Source: Cynocephalus volans (taxonomy: Eukaryota; Chordata; Mammalia; Dermoptera; Cynocephalidae). From it: 64,000 nt of DNA. Location: positions 28,619,577 to 28,683,576 of the forward strand of contig NC_084462.1 of the NCBI RefSeq assembly GCF_027409185.1, given 5' to 3'. Shown here one piece after another: positions 12,901 through 22,900 of this stretch; positions within the stretch are counted from its first letter, which is position 1, and the number at the start of each line of letters is the position of its first letter. Position numbers and translations under genes: made by a program. The notes below the pieces were generated by a model. It was not told where the DNA came from, ran no database searches, and worked only from the letters and a program-made list of their open reading frames with translations.

Positions 12901-15900
12901 TTTAGAGATTATTCTGGTTGGATGGGGTAAGATATATTATCCAATTTTATTTCCCTAAGAGGCTACCAGTTGCCCCAACATCAGTGTCTAAAAACCCACC
13001 TCTCTTCCTGTGATTTGAGACACCACTTCAATCTTACCCTACATTTCCATTTCGAGGTACTTGGCTCTGTTTCTAGATTTTCTATTCTGTCCCATTGGTC
13101 TTTTATTCATGCACTCGTACCACACTGTTTTTAAAAAATTATTGCAGCAACATATACATAACATAAAATTAACCATTTTTAAGTGAGTAGTTACTGACAT
13201 TAAGTACATTCACTTTTTTTTTTTTTTTTGGCAACCATCACCATTATCCATCTCTAGAACTTTTTCATCATTACTAATGGAACCTCTGTACCCATTAAAC
13301 AGTACCTCCTCATGTACCCTTCTCCAGCTCCAGGTAACCACCATTCTACCTTCTGAGTTTATGGATTTGACTATTTTAGGCACCTCATATAAGCGGAATC
13401 CTACAATATTTGTCCTTTCGTATCTGGCTTATTTCACTTAGCATAATATCTCCAAGGGTTATCCATGTTGTAGCATGTGTCAGAATTTCCTTTCTTTTTA
13501 ACGCTGAATAATAGTCCATTGTATGGATATACAACATTGTGTTTATTCATTCATGTTGATAAATAACCCTTTGGTTATTGTGAATAATGATGCCACAAAC
13601 ACTGGCGTACAAATATCTGTTCAAGTCCCTGTTTTCAGTTCTTATGGGTATATACCCATGTATTAGTCCATTTGTGATGCTTATAACAAAAGAGTTAGAA
13701 CTGGGTAGTTTATAAAGAAAATGAAATTTATTGCTTGCAGTTTCTGAGGCTGGGAAGTCCAAAGTCCATCTGCTGGTGGCAACAGTGACCCAGGGGGTCT
13801 CACATTGCAAAATGGTGGAAGCAGAGAGAGCAGAGAGAGCCAGGAAGACAGCCTTTCCTCTTCTTTCAAAGCCCTCAGAACCATGCCCATGACCACCATT
13901 TTTAATCCACTCACTACTGCAGGGTCCTACAATCCAATCACCTCTTCAAGGCTTTTCCTTTCAATTATCATAACAGAATTTCCCACCCTCTTAAACAGTC
14001 ACAGTGGGGGCCACGTTTCCAATACATAAAACTCAGGGGACACAATTCAAGCTTCAGTGAATTTTGGGGGGACATAATTCAGTCCACTACAACCCAGAAG
14101 TGGAATTGCTGGATCATATGGTAATTCTATGTTTAATTTTTTGAGGAGCTCTGTTTTCTATAGTGGCTGTACCATTTTAGATACCAATAAGCAATGCACA
14201 AGGGTTCCAATTTCTCTACATCCTCACCAATATTTATTATTTTCTGGTTTTTTTGTTTGTTTGTTTGTTTACAGCTATCCTTTTTTTTTTTTTTTGAAAG
14301 CTAGCCAGTGCTGGGATCTGAACCCTTGACGTTGGTGTTATCAGCACCACGCTCTAACCAAGTGAGCCAACCAGCCAGCCCCTTCTTCCTTTTAAATAGT
14401 TTTATTGACGTATAATTTATATACCACATATGGTTTATGGTATACTTACAGAGATTTAAGTACACCGTAATCTAATTTTTAGGACATTTTTACCTTCCCA
14501 AAAGAAACCTCGTACCCATTAGTATCTATTCTTTTTACTCTCCAATATTTATTCTGAAAAATTTTCCAACCTGGATTCCACCATTAATATTATTCTACAT
14601 TGCTTTATCATGTATCTATCCATCCATTTCATTTTGTGTGCATTTCAAAGTAAGTTGCAAACATCAGTACACTTTGTCGTAAATACTTCAGCATGCATAT
14701 CATTCAGTATGAGTTCAGAATTTGCTTATCGTTTTTTCTCTTTCGATGCAAAATTTACGTAAAATGAAATCCACACTCTTAGAGATACATTGGCTGGGTT
14801 TTGATAGTGCTATCTCTACATGACCCCAGAACATTCCTTCATGCCCCAGTCGTCTCCCTTGCCTCAGAAGCATCCACTGTTATGATTTTTTTCCACCTCA
14901 AATTAGCTTTGCTTGCTCTAGAATGTCATAGATGTGGGGTCGTCTTGAGTGTGGCCTTTTGTATGTGTCTTCCCTCAGCCAGCACGGTGCTTTCGAGATC
15001 CATCCATGCTGTTGCGTGTATCAGTGATTTGTTCCTTTAGGTGGCTGACTGGTATTCTCCTAGCTGTTTTTGCTTATTTTTCCTCACTGAATTCTTTTTT
15101 AAAACTATGTAATGGCTCGTAAAAGCTTTATTGAGATATAATTCACATGCCATACAATTCACTTCTGTAAAGTGTACAATTCAGTGGTTTTTAGTATATT
15201 CACAGAGTTGTACAACTATCTCCACAATCAGTTTGGGACATTTTTGTCACTCCTCCCTCCAAAAAAAACCCTGTTCCCATTAGCAGTCACTCCACATCCC
15301 CCCAGCCCTAAGCAACTACTAATCTACTATAGAGTAGTCGATTCCCTAACAGATATAGATTTCCCTATTCTGGACATTTCATATAAATGAAATTATACAG
15401 TGTCTTGCTAAGTTCTCATATTGTTTGAGCCCAGCCCTTTCTATTTCTTACTTCGTGTGATGCTTATGCCTACCCTAGGAATGAGGTCCTACTTTTATCT
15501 CCAGTTTGTAGGTGAGGAATTTGAGTTATTTGAGAGAAGCTGACCGTCTTGTCCTAGGTCCCAAAGCTGGAGAACGTTGGCTTCTGGGTCCGTGATGTTT
15601 GTGTCCTTTCTGTGGCCCAGGCTGGGCCAAAGATCTCCTTCACCCGGATCCTCTGAGCTGCCACCAAGGGGTGGGGGTGGTCTAGGAGCACGGAAGGCAC
15701 CCTTAGAAGCTGAATGAGGTCCCTCTGCCCTGGCCTCCCTCCAGGTGTACATGTTCCTGGTAAAGTGGCAGGACCTGTCCGAGAAGCTGGTCTACCGGCG
15801 GTTCACTGAGATCTACGAGTTCCACGTGAGTGTGCGGGGGGAGGGGGGCACTGCCTTGCCCCACTCTGCCCTGTGGGAAGGGACCTGCCAGGTGGTCGTC

Positions 15901-16879
15901 GGGAGCTGCAGAACCCGGGATCCCCCCAGTCCACAGTTAAAGGGGGCATATTTTTTCACTTTAAAAATGTTTTTACCAAAAGTATATTTATAAAGTTAAT
16001 ACTTTCACCATCTGTAGGTCTGCAGTTCAGTGCAATTCACAGTGTCATGCTGCCATTACCACTAGCCATTCCCAGAATTTTTCATTTTGCCCGGCAGGAA
16101 GTCTGTGCCATTCAACGCTAGCTCAAGGGGACATTCTGAAGGGGTGGGCTTGCCCTGTTGCTGCAGAGAACAGCCTGGCCAGTGTCACCACTGAGGTCCC
16201 AATCCCAGGAGTGTGTTCTTTAACTGATAGTCACTGTCCTGAATAGGACCCCTCATGTACCAAAAGGAGGGTTGACAGTCCTGACACCCAAGAAAGCAGG
16301 TCCTCTTGCTTTTCGGGTGCCTGCTGTCATCAAGGCTCACGGGAGCGAATCCCAACAGCTCTAAAAGGGAGGGCCCCCAATGCCAGTGACCGGCTGAACA
16401 GAACTGGGGATGGTCATCAAGGGGTTGTGTTACACGGGCCATGGCTGCTGGGTCCCAGTCTGAGACAGGGTCAGGTTGGTGGTGGGTCCACCAGAGCCAG
16501 ATGGGTCCCCCAAAGACCCACCTCTACAAGTAAGGCCCTGCTTAACACAATGAACAGAGTCTGCAACCATGGGGGCTCTGCACCCACCTGGGATGAAAAA
16601 TTTAAACTGAAGTGCAAATGAGCCCTGCATACCCAACACCCAGAATTCACAATTGGTGGCACTGGGCTGTTTGCTTCAAGGCTTTTTTAAAGAAAGGCTG
16701 GCCAGTGAGCTCAGTCGGTTACAGGCCTGCTGATAACACCAGGTCCAGGGTTCCATCCCTGCAATGGCCAGTGGCAAACAAACAAACAAACACCAACATT
16801 ACAAAAAGAACTCGAAGGCTGCCTTTATCCCACACCCGTGTCCCAGTTCCTACCCTTGGATGACCACACACACACACAC

Positions 16880-16933
<54 letters not shown>

Positions 16934-19900
16934 GGTGAGTCCTAGGACAGCTAGTAATGTGTGTGACGGCCTTGGCACCTGTCCGTGTGGCTCTGTCTCA
17001 CCTCTTTAAACTGGTTTAGGTTATTCCGCAGTAGGCTCAGCCTATATCGATGGTGGACTCATTCACTTACTGAGCGAGCTCCTTCCCGTGGATGAGCAAA
17101 AGGCAGCCAAGGGGTAAAAGCAGATGCGAACCCTCACCCTTACCTCGATAAGAACTGAGGAGAGAACAAAGCAGGGACAGGGACGGGGGTGGGAGGAGGG
17201 TGAGAGGGTGACTGTCAATGCAGTTGTCAGGAAAGGCCTGGCCGAGGGGGTGAGCCGAGCAAAAACCTGCAGGAGGAGAGAGCAGGGAATGCTGCTGATC
17301 TTGTGAGCACAGAACGGGAACAGCAGGAGCCCAGAGCAGAGTGGACCGAGGGCAAGAGTGGACCGAGGGCAAGAGTGGCCGCAGAAGAGGCCAGCGAGGT
17401 GGCCGGGGCAGGTCCGCAATGAGCGGGCAGCCAGGAGGGCTCCGAGCAGAGGAGGGACAGGCTCCGACGTGGGTGTTAGGAGGAGCCCTCCGGCTGCTGG
17501 GTCGAGGACAGACACGGGTGGGGGGAGAGACGTAGGGAGGCCGCTGTAACCCAGGCCTGCGGGTGGCTCTGCCCAGGGTGGTGGCAGTGCCGGGACTTGA
17601 CGTGGAGGGGGCAGAGAGATAGAGGAATCATGGATACCACCAAAGAAGTTTCTAGCACGAGGGATAGGTTGTTTCCAATTTTGTGTTTCTACAGGGTTGT
17701 AATAACGAATATTTCTTCCCATCTTCTTTTCTCTTTATGTCTAGAAAACCTTAAAAGAAATGTTTCCTATCGAGGCAGGGGACATCAACCCAGAGAACAG
17801 GATCATCCCCCACCTCCCAGGTGAGGAGCGGGGCTGAGTCACCTGGGCCGGGTCACCTGCCCCGGGTTCCACCACCTGCCCTGCAAGCAGCCCCGCTGCA
17901 CACTCCCACCCCTCTCAGCCTCGCGGTGCTCGGGAAGGTGCTCACGGCCCCTCTGGCGCCCCTCCCCGGCCCGACAGCTCCCAGGTGGTTTGACGGGCAG
18001 CGGGCCGCCGAGAGCCGCCAGGGCACGCTCACCGAGTACTGCGGCGCGCTCATGGCGCTGCCCGTGAAGATCTCCCGCTGCCCCCACCTGCTCAACTTCT
18101 TCAAGGTGCGCCCCGACGACCTCAAGCTCCCCACGGACAGCCAGTGAGTGGCCTCCTCCTCCCAGCCGGCAGGAGAGGGCGGCAGGCGGGACTTCCCCAC
18201 TTTACAGATGGGGAGACTGAAGCTCAGAGAGGGAAAGAGACTCGGCCAAAGTCACACAGCCGGCCCAAGAAGGAGGCAGGACTCCAGCTCTGGCCTGGGT
18301 GATCTGGCCCGTGTAACCCAGCCAAGTCTCCATCTGGACTCCTCTGAGCCTCACGGTGCAGGGGAAGGAACTCTAGGCTGGGGGTCCGAAGTCCTGGGTC
18401 CTCATCCTGACCTTGTGACCGCCTGCCCCAGGGACCTGGAGCTGGTCAGGGCCGCCCTCTGAATGCAGGCTGCCCGTGGGTAATGGGTGGGGATGGCCAG
18501 ATGCCGTAGTGGTCGCCATGCAGGGCCCCCAGAGGATAGGGGGTCGGTGCTCCTGCTAACTGCTGAGCGGGTCTCGTGCCCCTACCCTGGGGTCTCCCAC
18601 ACCCAGGTCCCTGCATGCAGGGCATCTAAGAGGCTGAGTGAGCTCCAGGCAGGCCGGGCAAGCCCTCTCTCTGTCTCTCTCTGGCCCCTGAAGTCGGGGG
18701 GAGATCTGTCCATCACCAAGGCACCCAGGCTGCCAGGATAGCAGCATCGCTCCAGCAAGTGCTTACTGACCCTTGAATTGCCCCGGTCCAAGGAAGGTGA
18801 TGCGAATGACCCCCCACGTGATCCCCCCATGGTCCACCCCCACGGCCTGCTCTCTCGAGGCTCCAGAAGGAAAGAGATGGCCCATGAGCTGACACGCGTC
18901 TTCCCCAGGCCTAGTGCCTCGCTTCATCTGGCTGGAGCAGGAGGCCCATGCACTCTCTGCAGGGTCTGCGGGAGGCTGGGGCTGTGCCCTCCTCATGCCC
19001 CTCCCTCGGGCTGGCCGAGCAGAGGCCCCAGTCATTCCCCCAAGGCCCTTCCTTGCCAGCTCCATCGCTACCTTCTCTCAGTAGTGGCCCCATTTCCCCT
19101 GGGAAGTGGTTCTGTAGGTCTAATCAGCAGGAAGCTGAGTATCTGACCTAGACTGTTCGTTCTCTCCTCAGGCTGAAAAAGCCGGAAACATACCTGATGC
19201 CCAAAGATGGCAAGAATAACGTGACAGGTGAGAGGGCCAGTGCGGCCGGGGGCAGGGGCACCCTCAGGGGATTGTCAACACGGCCAGCAACTCAGAGCTT
19301 GGGGTGCACAGGGATGAAGGCAGGAGGTGTAAGTAGGCTGGGAAGGCTCTTGGATGCTGTATTAGTCTGTTTTCATGTTGCTCTAACAGAACACCTGAAA
19401 GTGGGTAATTCATAAAAAGTTTATTTTGCTCACGATTCTGAGACAGCTGCATCTGGCACAGGCCTCAGGCTGCTTCTACTCATGGCAGAAAGTGGCAGGC
19501 AGCAAGATCAGGTGCAAGATCACATGGTGAGGGGAAGCAAGAGAGGGCGGGAGGGGAGGTGCCAGGCTCCTTTAACAACTGCCTCTTGGGGGAACTAATA
19601 GAGCGAGAACTCAATACCACCACCCCAGGGAGGGTGTTAGTCTATTCAAGACCCAAAACCTCCCAACACTGCCACACTGGGGATCAGACTGCACCACGAG
19701 CTTTGGGGGACAACATATCCAAACTATATTAGTTGTCCACTGAAGAGCTGGGTATTTGGGGGTCACGAGAATAAAAAGGGCACCTTGCAGGTGGCTGTGT
19801 TGCCCAGCACAGATCCTGGCTCCCAGCCTGGGGATGTTTGTGGCTGAATGAATGAACAGGTTTTGATGGCCAAGATGACCTTCAGAGGTGACACAGGGGC

Positions 19901-22900
19901 ATGACAGTTTCTCTTGTTTATTGCACAGTAGTTGCTAATAATGACACCTCACATTTATCTTGCACTTACTCTGTGCTGGGCATTATTTTAAATGTATTAA
20001 CTGCCGCAACCATCTCTATAGCAGTATGAAATATTAAATGTATTAACTGCTGCAGTCATCTCTACAGCAATATGAAATAGGTACGCTGTGCTGTTATCCC
20101 CATTTTACAGCCAAGCACAATGAGACTTGATGTAAGTTGAGACTCTTGCCCAAGGTCACACAGCTGCTAAGTGCTGGAGCAGGATTTGAACCAGCATGAC
20201 ATCCAGACAAGTGCTCTGGGTTTTCTGAGTGTGGCCCAGAGACAGCAGTATGCCAGTTTGCCAGAGCTGCCTTAACAAAGTACCACAGGCTGGGTGGCTC
20301 AAACAACAGAAGTGTGAGCTCTCACAGTTCTGGAGGCTGGAAGTCCAAGATCAAGGTGCCAGCAGGCCAGTTTCTCCTGTGGCCTCTCTGCTTTGCCTGC
20401 ATGCAGCTGCCTTCCTGCTGTTCTCACAGGCCCTTTCCGCTTCTTATAAGGACACCAGGCCTATTGGATTAGGGCCTCTCCCTTATAACCTCATTTTAAC
20501 TTAATTACCTCTTAGAAGACCCTGTCTTCAAATACAGTCATATTCTCAGGGTCTGTGGGTTAGGGCTTCAGCGTGTGAGGTTTGGGCTCACAATTCAGAC
20601 CAGAACAGGGAGCTTCGGCATCACCTGCGGGTAGGTTCAAAAGGCAGACTCAGGTCTCACCACAGACCCCCCCGAGTCAGGATCTGCATTTTATTAAGTT
20701 CTGCAGGGGATTCCTATGCACGTCAAATGAGAACGGGGATGCTGTGAAGCCAGGGCCAGGGTCAGAGCGTGCGAGGCGCTCAGTAAATGCAGGGCTGCGA
20801 AGACCACCTTGTCTTTGCTGCTTTCCAGTTTAGCTGGGTGGGGTGGAAAGCCAGCATCTGTGGGGTGGCCCACTCACCCTGCCCTCCCTCTGCCCCAGAC
20901 ATCACGGGCCCCATCATCCTGCAGACCTACCGTGCCATCGCCAACTATGAGAAGAGCTCGGGCTCAGAGATGGCCCTGGCTATGGGCGACGTGGTGGACG
21001 TCGTGGAGAAGAATGAGAACGGTCAGGCCTCCCTGCCCTGCCTTCTTCCCCAGGCGCGCAGGGACCCACAGCCACAAGCCCCCGCCGAGGCTCAGGCAGC
21101 CCAGAGCCTCCTTGTGGCTTGGCCCTCTGGGGGGCGCAGGCTCCTTCAGGGGCCCTGGATGTCCTCTCACACTGAGGGTCGCCCTTCCCTCTGAGTGCCG
21201 CCCGGGGTGTCTGTGTGTGTCCCACGCCGGGACTGTGTGTGTGCCAATGCACTGCTAGGTGGGTGTGCGACTCCCCTGTATGAGGGGCTCAGAGCCAGAA
21301 TTCATGCGCATGTGTGTGATGGCGGCGTCCAGTGTGGTGAAGGGGACCTTTCTGAGTCTGAGCACTGGGAGTCTGTTTGTCTGTGTCCATCTGTCCTGCC
21401 AGGCCCCACCCCTCATTTTCCTCCCCCACACCTGGCACAGGCTGGTGGTTCTGCCAAAGGAAGGCCATGCGCGGTTGGGTCCCGGCATCCTTCTTGGAGC
21501 CCCTGGACAGTCCCGACGAGTTGGAGGACCCGGAGCCCAACTATGCAGGTGGCCCCTGCCCTCCAAGGCCATAGAGGTGTGGGAGGAAGGGGGAGGAGGG
21601 ACCCAGGGATATTGAGAAGCCAGAGCGACTGCTTTGGGGTCTGGCCTGGTTGCCGGCTGGGCAGAGGGAACATCAGGGCTGAGGCCCCATGGTCTCTGGT
21701 TTGGTGGCCCTGGTAGGTCTTGATACCCTGGGTCAGGACAGGAAAGCTGGAGGTGGAGCAGAAGGTGTGGGATGGGGAGGAGGTCCGCCTGGGGCACGTG
21801 GTGGCCGTTGGCATGAGGCCAGGTCTAGTGGGAAGCTGAATGATCAGCTGACCTGAGGCTCAGGAAGGAGGGCTGCCTGGAGGTGCGGCATTATCACTGC
21901 CCAGAAGGGGAAATCTGGCAGCCCCAGGGCTGGATGGGGCCTGTGCTGAATTTGAAAAACACTGGATTTGGTTGCCCATATTTTAAAATTGAGTGATTTC
22001 ACCATTTTGTGTGGATTTATGGCTCCTCTCTAAAAACTGGAGAAGACCTGCAGCCCCCCATGCCAACAGCTGGCTGGAGTGGAGTGGCTCCTGGTGCCAC
22101 GTGGATGGGTGCCCCTCCCTCCCACTTCACAGCCAGCCGATCCCCACATGCGGGTGCCTGGCCCAGGGTTACGGGAGCTCCTGGTCCCTGGTGTGGATGG
22201 CGCTGGCTAGGAGGGGGCAGCTCACCCAGGTGTAGTGGGCAGAGGCAGAAGTCCTGAGTGTGCCCAGGAGTGGGTGGCAGGAGGAGCCTGCAGAGGGAGA
22301 CCAAGGGGGAGCAGGAGGGGGGCGGGCGGGGAGAGCCAGAGGAGGCGGTCATGGGTCCAGGTGGGTCTGAGCAACTGGAGGAAACCCAGGCTGAGAGGAG
22401 GGGTGGTGAGCCCTGTACTGGAAAGACCCTCACACCGTGCTCTGTATCCTACTGTGGACCAGGTGAGCCCTATGTCACCATCAAAGCCTATGCTGCCGTG
22501 GAGGAGGATGAGGTGTCCCTGCCTGAGGGTGAAACTATCGAGGTCATTCATAAGCTCCTGGATGGCTGGTGGGTCATCAGGTAGGAGAGCCCCTCACCAC
22601 CCACCTGAGAGTCAGCCTCAGCCAGGGCGGGGTGCATTTGGGCTCTGGGCCGATGTGGCTGTGTGACTCTGGGTAAGCCACTACCCCTCTGAGGGCTCAA
22701 TTTCCATCTCAGTAGCAGGTGAGTGGTGAGCCCACCCTGCCCATCTTGTGGGCCTCAGTGTCTTGGTCCAAGTGGGTGCATTTTTCCTTTGTGACTTAGA
22801 GTCTCTTCCTGATCACGCCTTCTGTTATTCCCTCTCCAGCAACACAGTTAATCGTTGTATGAATTACTACTCTGAAAACTGGTAGAGCAGACCATACCAT

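Larger units (their letters stand above)
9937..15744 (+). other. NCF1 intron 1 (repeat-filled)
   Basis: A 5.8-kb intron. After about 300 bp of single-copy sequence it is mostly antisense L1-derived DNA, broken by a solo LTR (13659-14091) and three CYN SINEs. Short CT runs lie near 10409-10429. No internal coding potential is supported. Confidence 0.8.
15826..17744 (+). other. NCF1 intron 2
   Basis: A 1.9-kb intron holding a CYN SINE (16696-16790), a CA microsatellite (16865-16930) and an old repeat (17215-17630). Nothing else is recognised. Confidence 0.8.

Noticed and set aside
17063-17722. A 219-residue minus-strand frame in NCF1 intron 2
   Set aside because: It overlies an old repeat, is rich in Pro, Leu and Ser, and has no recognisable domain.
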